Source: Undibacterium parvum (GTDB lineage Bacteria > Pseudomonadota > Gammaproteobacteria > Burkholderiales > Burkholderiaceae_D). From it: 64,000 nucleotides of DNA. The notes beneath the pieces are model-generated. The model made no database searches, was not told the DNA's origin, and saw only the letters and a program-made list of their open reading frames with translations. The translations under genes were made by a program, and so were the position numbers. Location of the stretch: assembly GCF_003955735.1 (NCBI RefSeq), contig NZ_CP034464.1:3844001-3908000 (forward strand). The letters are read 5' to 3'. Every line of letters begins with the position of its first letter. The first letter of the stretch is position 1. Of the stretch, positions 8,954 to 17,147 are shown in pieces.

Positions 8954-9985
8954 TCACAGTAGTAGCGTGGCGGCCAGTGCCCCGGCTAAGGCCAAACCGA
9001 TGGCGATCGGATACAGCATCCCCAATATCAGGCAGCGCCACAGCGCGCCAAACCAGCTTATCGCATAGGTGGTGCGTAGTGCCAGGGGCAGATACACGGC
9101 GCTGCCGACTACGATGAAGAAAGTGATTGTTCCGTAGAATGGTAGCAATAACAGCAGCAAACTCAAAAACAAAAACGCATGGAAATGGAAGGCAAACAGT
9201 AAATGCGCACCATAGGGGATGCGCCGCCGCACAAATAGCAGTTTCAAGAGCATGGCAAATACTGGCATCAAGAAAAACATGGCTTTCGGGGCCTGTGCCA
9301 GCATGCCTTGCACGATGGCCTCAATGCGCTCTTTGGCTGGCAGTTTTTCGAAGTGTTCTATTTTTGCCGAAATTGCCTTGGCAGTGCGTTGACCAAAGGT
9401 TTTGCCTAAAAAATCCATGGCGATCTTGCTGTCGCCTGTCAAAATATGAAACTCTTCATCTTCCGGGATATTGATCTGAATTGAATTTTCTGGCAGATCC
9501 GGATGCGCTCCAGCCGAGCTAATGCCCGAACTAATTCCTAGTGGCACGGTGATTTTTTTTGACTTTTTTGCGTGCTCTGGCGCCGTAGACTGACTGCTTG
9601 TTGTTGGACCCTCGACCGGCTTAGTAGCCTCAGAGTCGAATTTGCTTACCAGCGATAACATCAAAAAATACAGCAGAGATAAACCAATATACAAACGCAC
9701 GGGGCGGATAAATCTTTGTCGCCGACCTTCCAGGAAATCCACCGTCAGACCACCCGGGTAGCGGATCAGATGCCAAAGTGTGCGCGGCATCTTGCCCCGC
9801 TCTAGCACATTGCGGGTTAAAAATTCGTAGATGAAATCGAGCGCGGTAGGCGCGCCCAGCAAAGACTCTTGTCCGCACTGTGGACAGTAATTTCCGCTAA
9901 ATACGGTTTTGCAATTGGCGCAGGGCGTATGCTCTGCGGCCTTGGTAGAGCGCATAAAGCGCGCAAGTTGGGCGGGTTTTGTCAT
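8954..9985 (-). CDS. DUF3667 membrane protein with N-terminal zinc ribbon
   Basis: A 343-residue protein. Residues 22-39 form a zinc ribbon, CANC then CPQCGQ, in the cytoplasmic N-terminus. It is followed by a conserved segment (GGLTVDFLEGRRQRFIRPVR), a membrane segment (about 97-115), a polar charged region (about 120-215) and several hydrophobic helices to the C-terminus. This is the layout of DUF3667 proteins, whose function is unknown. It starts 6 bases after pgpA ends and is probably the third gene of a thiL-pgpA operon. Confidence 0.78.
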   Translation of the reverse strand: MTKPAQLARFMRSTKAAEHTPCANCKTVFSGNYCPQCGQESLLGAPTALDFIYEFLTRNVLERGKMPRTLWHLIRYPGGLTVDFLEGRRQRFIRPVRLYIGLSLLYFLMLSLVSKFDSEATKPVEGPTTSSQSTAPEHAKKSKKITVPLGISSGISSAGAHPDLPENSIQINIPEDEEFHILTGDSKIAMDFLGKTFGQRTAKAISAKIEHFEKLPAKERIEAIVQGMLAQAPKAMFFLMPVFAMLLKLLFVRRRIPYGAHLLFAFHFHAFLFLSLLLLLLPFYGTITFFIVVGSAVYLPLALRTTYAISWFGALWRCLILGMLYPIAIGLALAGALAATLLL

Positions 9986-9991
9986 GGCCGC

Positions 9992-10510
9992 TTACAGCAC
10001 GCGCCACAAGGCAAATGCCAGCAGCGTAAAAAAAGCCGCCACGATGTCATCAAACATGACGCCGAAGCCACCTTTGTAGCGCCTATCGAAATAGCCTATA
10101 GGCGGCGGTTTGACCATGTCAAAAAAACGGAAGGCGATAAACGCCCAGCACTGCGTTTTAAAGTCGGCCGGTGTCACCAATAACAGCACCAACCAAAACG
10201 CGATGATCTCATCCCACACCATACTGCCATGGTCGGCTACGCCCATATGTTTGCCGGTGACGGCGCAAGCCCAGATGCCGATAAAAAAACCGAGAACGAT
10301 GATAATGCCCCAATTGAGCGGGGTAAACAGCTCAGGCCAACGCACCGAAAATAGATTGAAAGTGAGCCACCCAAACAAAGTGCCGGCGGTACCCGGCATG
10401 ATGGGGGAGAGCCCGCTGCCAAAACCCTGCGCCAGTATGTGGGCAGAATGCGAAAACATAAAACGCGCGGTGGGGCGTACTTTTTTTACGCTTGGCTCGG
10501 AGCTAGTCAT
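9992..10510 (-). CDS. pgpA: Phosphatidylglycerophosphatase A
   Basis: A 172-residue inner-membrane enzyme that removes phosphate from phosphatidylglycerophosphate to give phosphatidylglycerol. FGSGLSPIMPGTAGT, the acidic VWDEIIAFWLV and FRFFDMVKPPPIGYFDR, and the GVMFDDIVAA segment are the conserved acidic motifs of PgpA; four hydrophobic segments are visible. The ATG overlaps the thiL stop by four bases (ATGA-type coupling). Confidence 0.93.
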   Translation of the reverse strand: MTSSEPSVKKVRPTARFMFSHSAHILAQGFGSGLSPIMPGTAGTLFGWLTFNLFSVRWPELFTPLNWGIIIVLGFFIGIWACAVTGKHMGVADHGSMVWDEIIAFWLVLLLVTPADFKTQCWAFIAFRFFDMVKPPPIGYFDRRYKGGFGVMFDDIVAAFFTLLAFALWRVL

Positions 10511-11475
10511 GGGCTGGAGAAATGATCAAAAGAAGTTAATTGCAAAGTCACAGGCTGGCCGAAATCATCGAGTAAGCGCAGACCCGGCGCCGCTTCTATG
10601 CTGCCGACACGGGTCACAGTGGTGGCGCTGCTGACCCCGGCTGCCAGCACCGCCGCACGTTGCGCTACTGGCGCGGTGAAACATAATTCGTAATCGTCGC
10701 CACCCGCCAAAGTAAATGCTCGCTGTAGTGCCAGTGGCTGGCGCGCGAGTACCGGTCCGGCTGGCAAGCTATCGATGTGCAAGCTGGCACCGAGTCCAGA
10801 GCGCTGCAGGATGTGGCCCAGGTCACCGATCAATCCATCCGAAATATCCAGTGCCGCATGCGCGACGCCACGCAAGGCCGTGCCCAATGCGATCCGTGGG
10901 CTAGGCTGATGCATGCGCGTGGCTGCCAACTGATGCTCTAGCGGCGCCAAACTTAACTCTTTGCGATAGCTGGCCAAGGCCAGACGGGCGTCACCTAGGG
11001 TGCCGGAGATCCAGATGTCGTCGCCTAACTGCGCTGCATCGCGGCGTAAAGCGCTGCCAGGCGGCAGTTCTCCAAACACTGTGATGCAGATGTTGAGCGG
11101 GCCCTTGGTGGTGTCGCCACCGATCAGACTGCAGCGATGGGTATCGGCCAAGACCAGTAAGCCTTGCGAAAATTTTTCTAGCCAGAGCGGATTGGCTTCA
11201 GGCAGCGACAGCGCCAAAGTAAACGCCAGCGGGCTGGCGCCCATCGCGGCCAGATCTGAGAGATTCACCGCCAGGCATTTATGTCCGAGCAGGTAAGGAT
11301 CGGCATCAGCAAAAAAATGGCGCCCTGAAACCAGCATGTCGGTAGAGACCGCCAGCTGCATGCCCGGGCTAGGATTGAGCAGGGCGCAATCGTCGCCTAT
11401 GCCCAGCGCGATGCGCGGGTCGGTGCAGCTATGTTGCGCAAAATAGCGCTTGATGAGGTCGAATTCTGAGAGCAT
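10507..11475 (-). CDS. thiL: Thiamine-monophosphate kinase
   Basis: A 322-residue enzyme that phosphorylates thiamine monophosphate to thiamine pyrophosphate. Motifs GIGDDCALL, STDMLVSGRHF, NLSDLAAMGA, GGDTTKGP, and DISDGLIGDLGH (ATP and Mg binding) are in order. The frame extends upstream to 11532, but MLSEFDLIKRYF at 11475 matches the family start. First gene of the thiL-pgpA-DUF3667 run. Confidence 0.94.
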   Translation of the reverse strand: MLSEFDLIKRYFAQHSCTDPRIALGIGDDCALLNPSPGMQLAVSTDMLVSGRHFFADADPYLLGHKCLAVNLSDLAAMGASPLAFTLALSLPEANPLWLEKFSQGLLVLADTHRCSLIGGDTTKGPLNICITVFGELPPGSALRRDAAQLGDDIWISGTLGDARLALASYRKELSLAPLEHQLAATRMHQPSPRIALGTALRGVAHAALDISDGLIGDLGHILQRSGLGASLHIDSLPAGPVLARQPLALQRAFTLAGGDDYELCFTAPVAQRAAVLAAGVSSATTVTRVGSIEAAPGLRLLDDFGQPVTLQLTSFDHFSSP

Positions 11476-11565
11476 GCGGCATTGTACCGAATGCGAGGCT
11501 AGACGAAAGCAGGAATAGAGAAAAATCCACACACAAAGAGACTTTGCCAGGGCACTCGGGTTCGC

Positions 11566-14118
11566 CTAGCAGGATGAGGCTAGGGTGGCGCAGCCCGAGT
11601 GGTTTTGTGGCTCGCCAGAAAAAGCGCTATTGAGGGTCACAGGAGTAGCGATTTCAGCGCTTAGTAAGGTGAGTAACTCTTGCTCGCTACAAGGCTTACT
11701 CAAACAATGATCAAAGCCCAGCGCCAGATAGTCGGCATGACTCTGCGCATCATCGTTGCCTGAGTATGCTGCTATCAGGCTGGCGCTATGGCCAGCTTGC
11801 GCTTGCCAAGCGCGAATTCCCGCCAAGGCCTCTATGCCGTCCATGACAGGCATATCCAGATCCATAATGATGATATCCGGACGCTGCTGTTTGATCGCCT
11901 CAAGCGCCAGGCGGCCATTCAAGGCGGTGTCCAGCACAAATCTAGAGTGTGGAATTAATTCACTCATTATCATCAGATTGAATTCATCATCATCTACTAA
12001 TAAGATACGACGCTGCCGGTCGGTGCTCTTTGTCAATGAGATAATCGGCTTGGCTGGCCGCTCTTCCAGCGCAATAATGGGCGCTGAATGAGCCGGTTTT
12101 AACTCTAATAAAAGAGTGGTGCCATCCTGTATCGAGGAGCTCATGCTGAGGTTGCCACCCTGAATTTTGGCCAGCAAATGTGCGGAGTAAGTGCCTAGCC
12201 CAATACCGCCACTTTTTCCGCTGGTCGCATATTTAGCGAAGAAGTTTTCCCTTAAAGCCTCAGGAATGGCACCCTGGTTTTGTATGCTTAGTCTGACCTT
12301 TTCACCGCGTTGCAGTAATACCTGAACATCACTATCAGGCGGTGCCGCTTCGACCGCATTCTTAAGCAGGTTGGCAATCACCGAATAACAGAGCGCATCT
12401 TCAGCCTCGACCAAGGTCGGCGAGGCTGGCTCGGAAATAAGGATATTGACCGATTTTGACTGCGCGTGCGCCGACAGGTCTTGCGCCACGTCGGCTACCA
12501 GGGCACTTAAATTTACGCTGACAGGGCGCAGCACATAAGTGCCACTTTCCATCTGAAACAGATCCAAAGACAGATTGACCATACTCAGCGCACGGCGCGC
12601 CGCATGCTCTATCATATTCAGCACTTTTTCTTCCTGATCCTCCAAAATTCTTCCAGCACGTAAGACTTTAGGTGCTGCAATGATGCTCGCTAAGGGAGTT
12701 TTTAAATCGTGTCTGGCGATCCGTTCTACATCTTCCAGTGAACGCATGGCACGGGCTAATTTTTCATTTTTCTTATCCAGTTCTAGGGTGCGCTGAATCA
12801 CCCTTTCTTCGAGTATCCGTTCTGAGGAAGTTAGGGTTTCAACCAGTTGACGTTGCGCATCAAGTGCCAGATTTTGCGCTAACTCATGGGCTCGACGAAT
12901 CGCATTAAAACGATCGGCTAAGGCAAAGGCGAGTACCAGCATTTCAAAAATCGAGCCTAATTGCAAAATATTTGTAGTCAGTTGATTGGTGCTGACCAGG
13001 CCTAAGGCACGCAGTACCGTGGTAATCGCAGCAAAACACAACACGCTAAACGCGCTTAAAAAAAAGTAGGCACTACGCTGGCGCTTTAAGGCACACACCA
13101 GGCTAGTGACGAGGATGAGCACGGCGGTAAACCCATACAAGAGCGCCGCGGGTTTGATTACGCTTTGTAGCGAAATCACAAAGGCGATCGGCGTAAGGAA
13201 AAAGATCACTAGCAAAGCTTGTAGCAATCGATCCAAACCAGGCACGATCGCTGCTGTGCTGAGCATTCTGCGCATAAAAATTAACAAGCAAGCCAGCGTC
13301 AAGGAATAGCCTACATTGGTGGCGATATTCGACCAAAGTGGCGCTGCTTGCCAAAAATATTCTTTATCTAAACCATTTTGAATTGCCATGGTCAGCGCCA
13401 TGCAGCTTACAAAATTCACATACAGCAGATACATCACATCTCGTAAGGCAAGAAACAGCAATAGGTTAAACAGTGCCATCGCCGTCGCCCCTCCGAAATA
13501 CCAGGCCTGATTGGCATAGTCACTGCGCTCGTGCGCGTGGAATGCGGCGGGCTGCCATAATTTGACAGGAATCGAGACCGGCCCCAAGGATTGCACTCTG
13601 AGATAAAAACTTTGTACCGAGTTTGGTGCCAGGCTTAGCGGGAAGACAAAAAAGCGATTCGGGTAGGGACGCGCCGAGAAATCGGTTTCGCGCCCGGTGC
13701 GAATTGAGTAATTTTGAGTCGGTGTCGCGCTGTCGGTATCGGTGGCTATTTGATGAAATTCTACCTTGGTCAGCCCCGGTTCACTCAGTTCCAGTATGCG
13801 CTGTATCGTGTGCGCGCTGTCATTGCGTAGTTGCAGGCGCAGCCAAAATGCAGAGCGGGTATACCCAAAACTTAGGGCTTCGGCGCTCGAAGAGCTGCTG
13901 ATAAAACGGCTGGCGATTGCTGGGCTAAGTACCTGCTCTAAGTTCAAAGTCGCACTGGCATCTTCGAAAACCTCGAAATAAGGCGTCAAAGCGAGTGACT
14001 GTTGCAGTGTAGTCTGGTCTGCCAAGCGCAACTCTATCGCCCCAAGCTGAGACGGCAGGTTGCTGCAGATTAGCAATAACAATCTGAGTATCCATAGCCC
14101 GCTGTTGTGCACATTCAT
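11566..14118 (-). CDS. Hybrid sensor histidine kinase, 7TMR-DISM type
   Basis: An 850-residue protein with a signal-anchor N-terminus, a periplasmic 7TMR-DISM extracellular domain (about residues 30-200, beginning FEVFEDASATL), seven hydrophobic segments (about 205-400), a coiled-coil linker (about 405-465), HisKA with H470 in IARHDLKTP, an HATPase region (N box NLLKNAVEAA, G box GGIGLGTYSAH) and a C-terminal receiver domain (about 700-820) with phosphoacceptor D753 in MDLDMPVMDG. DISM domains are thought to sense carbohydrates or small ligands outside the membrane. No separate response regulator or output gene is adjacent, so its target is unknown. Confidence 0.9.
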   Translation of the reverse strand: MNVHNSGLWILRLLLLICSNLPSQLGAIELRLADQTTLQQSLALTPYFEVFEDASATLNLEQVLSPAIASRFISSSSSAEALSFGYTRSAFWLRLQLRNDSAHTIQRILELSEPGLTKVEFHQIATDTDSATPTQNYSIRTGRETDFSARPYPNRFFVFPLSLAPNSVQSFYLRVQSLGPVSIPVKLWQPAAFHAHERSDYANQAWYFGGATAMALFNLLLFLALRDVMYLLYVNFVSCMALTMAIQNGLDKEYFWQAAPLWSNIATNVGYSLTLACLLIFMRRMLSTAAIVPGLDRLLQALLVIFFLTPIAFVISLQSVIKPAALLYGFTAVLILVTSLVCALKRQRSAYFFLSAFSVLCFAAITTVLRALGLVSTNQLTTNILQLGSIFEMLVLAFALADRFNAIRRAHELAQNLALDAQRQLVETLTSSERILEERVIQRTLELDKKNEKLARAMRSLEDVERIARHDLKTPLASIIAAPKVLRAGRILEDQEEKVLNMIEHAARRALSMVNLSLDLFQMESGTYVLRPVSVNLSALVADVAQDLSAHAQSKSVNILISEPASPTLVEAEDALCYSVIANLLKNAVEAAPPDSDVQVLLQRGEKVRLSIQNQGAIPEALRENFFAKYATSGKSGGIGLGTYSAHLLAKIQGGNLSMSSSIQDGTTLLLELKPAHSAPIIALEERPAKPIISLTKSTDRQRRILLVDDDEFNLMIMSELIPHSRFVLDTALNGRLALEAIKQQRPDIIIMDLDMPVMDGIEALAGIRAWQAQAGHSASLIAAYSGNDDAQSHADYLALGFDHCLSKPCSEQELLTLLSAEIATPVTLNSAFSGEPQNHSGCATLASSC

Positions 14119-14296
14119 GTAACACTCCAGTTTCTGAGTCCAAGCTGCTGCCAGCCCCTAGTTCAAGAACGCTGCTAATAAATTAACCTATTTATATGTT
14201 TAGCGCTATGATTTTAGACATCTATTTGTAGACGTTTCGGTACAGCATGGCAGAGCGGCATTGCCATCAAACTGATGTTGTATTGCGAGACAACTT

Positions 14297-14782
14297 TCAG
14301 TCGATCTTGCGGGTGTAGAAACGCGTTTCTTGCGGGATGCGCGGGAACGCCGCTGGCAATGACTCCAGCGTGACTTGGCTAAAACCGGTTTTTTCATAGT
14401 AGCGACAGGCCGCGGCGAATTTTTCTGTGGTCGCCAGGTACAGGGTGTGTATCTGCGCGGCATGCGCCGCCGTCAATAAACGCGCCATCAATAGCGTCGC
14501 GATACCATGCTGAGCACCGCGGTAGCTGGCCTTGACATACAGTTTGCGCAGCGCGCCTTGCTGTTGGCCTATGCAGCGTAAGCCTAGCGTGCCGACCACT
14601 TCATCACCGCATAGCGCCACCCAAAAATCGCCACCGGCGCTGCGGTAATAGTGTGCAATATCTGCCAGATCGGGCAGATCCGCTAAGCTGCTAGCCAGCC
14701 CAAATTCTTGCCGCTGTATCTGCAGTATCAGCGCGATCAGGGCGTCTTTGTGGGTGTGGCTGGCGGGCTCTATGCTGATCAT
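14297..14782 (-). CDS. GNAT family N-acetyltransferase
   Basis: A 161-residue single-domain acetyltransferase. The acetyl-CoA binding segment LRKLYVKASYRGAQHGIATL (motif A, Q/RxxGxG/A in the form RGAQHG) lies near residues 79-98, and ACRYYEKTGF near 128-137 is the usual C-terminal GNAT signature. The substrate cannot be told. It stands alone, downstream of the hybrid kinase promoter region. Confidence 0.85.
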   Translation of the reverse strand: MISIEPASHTHKDALIALILQIQRQEFGLASSLADLPDLADIAHYYRSAGGDFWVALCGDEVVGTLGLRCIGQQQGALRKLYVKASYRGAQHGIATLLMARLLTAAHAAQIHTLYLATTEKFAAACRYYEKTGFSQVTLESLPAAFPRIPQETRFYTRKID

Positions 14783-14833
14783 GTTTACTTTTTGTGCCTC
14801 TAGAATTTCTGCTGAAAAAAAGGATACTGGGCA

Positions 14834-14905
14834 GGGGTATCAGTGATTTTAGAGCATTCGCGCATATACAATATGTGCGAAATCGCTATGAAAACCGATA
14901 CTCCC
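14834..14905. repeat. Dispersed palindromic repeat, family C copy 1
   Basis: Imperfect palindrome centred on CGCATATACAATATGTGCG; the left arm begins GGGGTATC and the right arm ends GATACTCCC. It resembles the elements at 23683-23764 and 46811-46893. It lies between the GNAT and DUF1294 genes. Confidence 0.65.
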
Positions 14906-14966
14906 TCTATTTGTCAAAAAATTTGGGTTGGTATGGGGCCCAAAGCCCAGCCGCTTGCTGCCAGCT

Positions 14967-15449
14967 TCAATAATTGAACAGCGCCAACAGGGGCGTCGTG
15001 AACAGTAGAAACAGCGCGATATTGAGCACGACTGTGATCCAAAATACGATGCGAAATGCCAGCTTACTCGATTTATGCCGCAGCCACTGTTGCGCCAGCA
15101 GCGCGCCCGGCCAGCCACCCGACAAAGCCAGCAAGTGCAAAGTGTTTTCTGGGGTGCGCCAGCGTCCAGCTTTAGCCGCGGCTTTGTCGATCGCATAGAC
15201 CACCAAGCAGAGCAGACTGAGCAGCAGATAACTGAGTGCCCACCAATGTGGCATTGGCCAGCGCAGATCGATCAATAAATACAGCAAGATAAAGAGTGGA
15301 ATCACGCTAAGCGCAAGCCAACTCGATTGCCCTTTTGACTGGCCGCGTGCGGCCGGTTTTGAGCTGGCTTTCGGGGTATTTTTAGTGCGGCTGTTGGTCA
15401 TGGGTTTAGCTACGGGATTGGCCATGGATTTAGCCAAGGGCTTAAGCAC
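14967..15449 (-). CDS. DUF1294 family membrane protein
   Basis: A 160-residue protein whose C-terminal two thirds carry the DUF1294 pattern: two hydrophobic helices, the segment VVYAIDKAAAKAGRWRTPE, SGGWPGALLAQQ, HKSSKLAFR and a final helix. The first about 45 residues are a lysine/proline/alanine-rich, repetitive tail (AKSMANPVAKPMTNS). The longest frame starts with GTG at 15449, overlapping the DinB-like gene; ATG at 15425 or 15401 are alternatives. Function unknown. The overlap suggests co-transcription with the upstream DinB-like gene. Confidence 0.75.
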   Translation of the reverse strand: MLKPLAKSMANPVAKPMTNSRTKNTPKASSKPAARGQSKGQSSWLALSVIPLFILLYLLIDLRWPMPHWWALSYLLLSLLCLVVYAIDKAAAKAGRWRTPENTLHLLALSGGWPGALLAQQWLRHKSSKLAFRIVFWITVVLNIALFLLFTTPLLALFNY

Positions 15450-15936
15450 GCACGGCTTCTATTTTTCCAAGTAACCATTGCAAGCCGGCCAGATGTTGTT
15501 GATCGTGGCTGCACAAATAATGCACCAGACTGCGCATGCTGAGCGGCCCATAGCCTTCAAACTGCGCCTTGCGCTTAAATTGTTCTTCAGTGACGCTGCG
15601 CAGTAAGCGCATGGTTTGCGCCCGCGCCGTGCAAAATGAGGCAAATACCTCAGCCGCATCTTGCTTTGCATAGGCGCGACTGATGGCGAGTGGTTCACTG
15701 TCTATCGAGAGCAAAAGCGGATTCACTTCGTTCAGGGTGCGACTAAAGCGCAGCTGATAGCCCTCGATCTCTATGTCCCGGATATGGCAAATCTGCTGTA
15801 TCGCGGTAAATGCCTCACTAGGAACACCGTCCCAAGAGGCGGGCGCCCAGTGTTTAAAATCATCAGGTATCGCATCGTAGTGCGCCTGCAACTGCGCTGG
15901 GAAGGCTGCTAGTGTATCGAAGGTGATGGAATTCAT
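15442..15936 (-). CDS. DinB-like (DUF1993/DinB_2-type) four-helix protein
   Basis: A protein of about 164 residues. Three histidines in the positions used for metal binding by DinB-type bundles are visible: ICHIRDIE, and HYLCSHDQQHLAGL near the C-terminus. DinB-like proteins include thiol transferases and enzymes of unknown role; the substrate here is unknown. The frame opens at 16005, but MNSITFDTLAAF at 15936 is the more typical start. It overlaps the DUF1294 gene by 8 bases. Confidence 0.72.
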   Translation of the reverse strand: MNSITFDTLAAFPAQLQAHYDAIPDDFKHWAPASWDGVPSEAFTAIQQICHIRDIEIEGYQLRFSRTLNEVNPLLLSIDSEPLAISRAYAKQDAAEVFASFCTARAQTMRLLRSVTEEQFKRKAQFEGYGPLSMRSLVHYLCSHDQQHLAGLQWLLGKIEAVRA

Positions 15937-16196
15937 AGACGGCTTAGCTTGGCTTAATTCGAAAGAGTTTGAAAGAGTTTGATAGGGTTGGATTGCGCTA
16001 GACACCGATCATAAGCCCTTATCAGGTTTTTTTAGACGGCATGCTAGGCCAGTAATTGATTTTAGCTGTTTCCTGGCGATCACCAACAAAGTTAGAATTC
16101 GCCAAACCAGTTTCAATGGCGCTGGTTCAGCGCGCCGGTCAGCGCAGCCGTACAGCATCAATAATCATGGTGCCGGTGGCGCGGTTTTGCATTTTC

Positions 16197-16625
16197 TTAT
16201 TCGAGCACAAGTGCCAGATGATGGCTATTAAACTGAAAGCCTTTTTCCAGATACAGACGGTGTGCCGCGTGGCGTGCGTAGCCTGAGTCTAGGTGTAGGG
16301 CGGCGCAGCCAGCCTCTTTGGCCTGCGCATTTAAACGGTCTAAGATTTTGCCAGCAAAACCATTGCCTCTGGCGTTTTGCTGGGTGCTTAGATCGTCGAT
16401 GAAAAGGACTTTACCTCGGCCTAAAAATTCCATATATCTAAAACCAGCGACACTTTTTATGCGGCCTTCATGTTGCAGTGCCAGAATCTGATAGCCCTGA
16501 CTCTCTTGTCGTCTGATTTGCGCTAAAAATTTCTCAAGTTCTAACAGCGGTCTGAGTTCTTTGAAAGCCGGGAAGCAGCCCATGATTTCCTCGTCAGAGC
16601 TAGCCATAAATAATTCTAGAGTCAT
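16197..16625 (-). CDS. GNAT family N-acetyltransferase
   Basis: A 142-residue acetyltransferase. The acetyl-CoA loop is seen in TQQNARGNGFAGKILDRL and the C-terminal signature in RHAAHRLYLEKGF. The ATG at 16625 has AAGG eight bases upstream and is preferred over the ATG at 16658. The substrate is unknown. It is unrelated in sequence detail to the GNAT gene at 14297. Confidence 0.82.
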   Translation of the reverse strand: MTLELFMASSDEEIMGCFPAFKELRPLLELEKFLAQIRRQESQGYQILALQHEGRIKSVAGFRYMEFLGRGKVLFIDDLSTQQNARGNGFAGKILDRLNAQAKEAGCAALHLDSGYARHAAHRLYLEKGFQFNSHHLALVLE

Positions 16626-16873
16626 CGTACTTACCTTATATGTAGATTTGGCGCTCATGGCTTTTAGCCGGCTAGCGCGTTTTTTTTCATAGACGAAATT
16701 GAGGATGCACTGAGTCTAAGTGCTACGCTGTAGGCGGCGAGCGAGCGCTTTTACACACTCATAATTGTAAATCAGGAAACCCTGATTTTGCTAGTAATTT
16801 GATAATAATTTGCGAGCTGCCTGGACTAGCGCTTACTCTTTACTCAATATCAGCGATTTTGCCAGCATGCCCT

Positions 16874-16943
16874 GCCAACGCGCATATTCCATGCGGGTCT
16901 ACAGCCTATCTGGCCTGCAGCCCGCATGGAATATGCGTGCTGG
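16874..16943. repeat. Dispersed hairpin repeat, family B copy 2
   Basis: Two 23-base arms, 16874-16896 and 16921-16943, are inverted copies with two mismatches; the core is GCATATTCCATGCGGG facing CCCGCATGGAATATGC. It lies in the gap 16659-17147, which contains no gene. Confidence 0.85.
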
Positions 16944-17011
16944 GCTAGCTGCAATTTCAAAGTATATTTAACGTAGCTATTTAGCCTGCTACTAAAATTA
17001 TTAAAAAAAAC

Positions 17012-17116
17012 GAAAACCTCTCAAAGGAGACACAGAGACACAGAGAAAAACGGAGAACTGCCTCGCTTTACTCTGTGAATCTCTGTGTCTCTGTGTCTCT
17101 GTGTTGAGTGGTTTTG
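17012..17116. repeat. Long inverted repeat of CACAGAGA motifs
   Basis: GAAAACC followed by GACACAGAGACACAGAG on the left faces CTCTGTGTCTCTGTGTCTC and GTGGTTTTG on the right, so a long hairpin with a loop of about 35 bases can form. The arms are built of the short repeat CACAGAGA. It lies just beyond the 3' end of the PP2C-kinase gene and may protect or end its transcript. Confidence 0.8.
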
Positions 17117-17147
17117 ACTTTCTTCATAGCGGGCTGAACAGTAAAAT

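Noticed and set aside
16874-17116. CRISPR-like array in the gap after the GNAT gene
   Set aside because: The repeats form two single hairpins, without regular spacers or cas genes.
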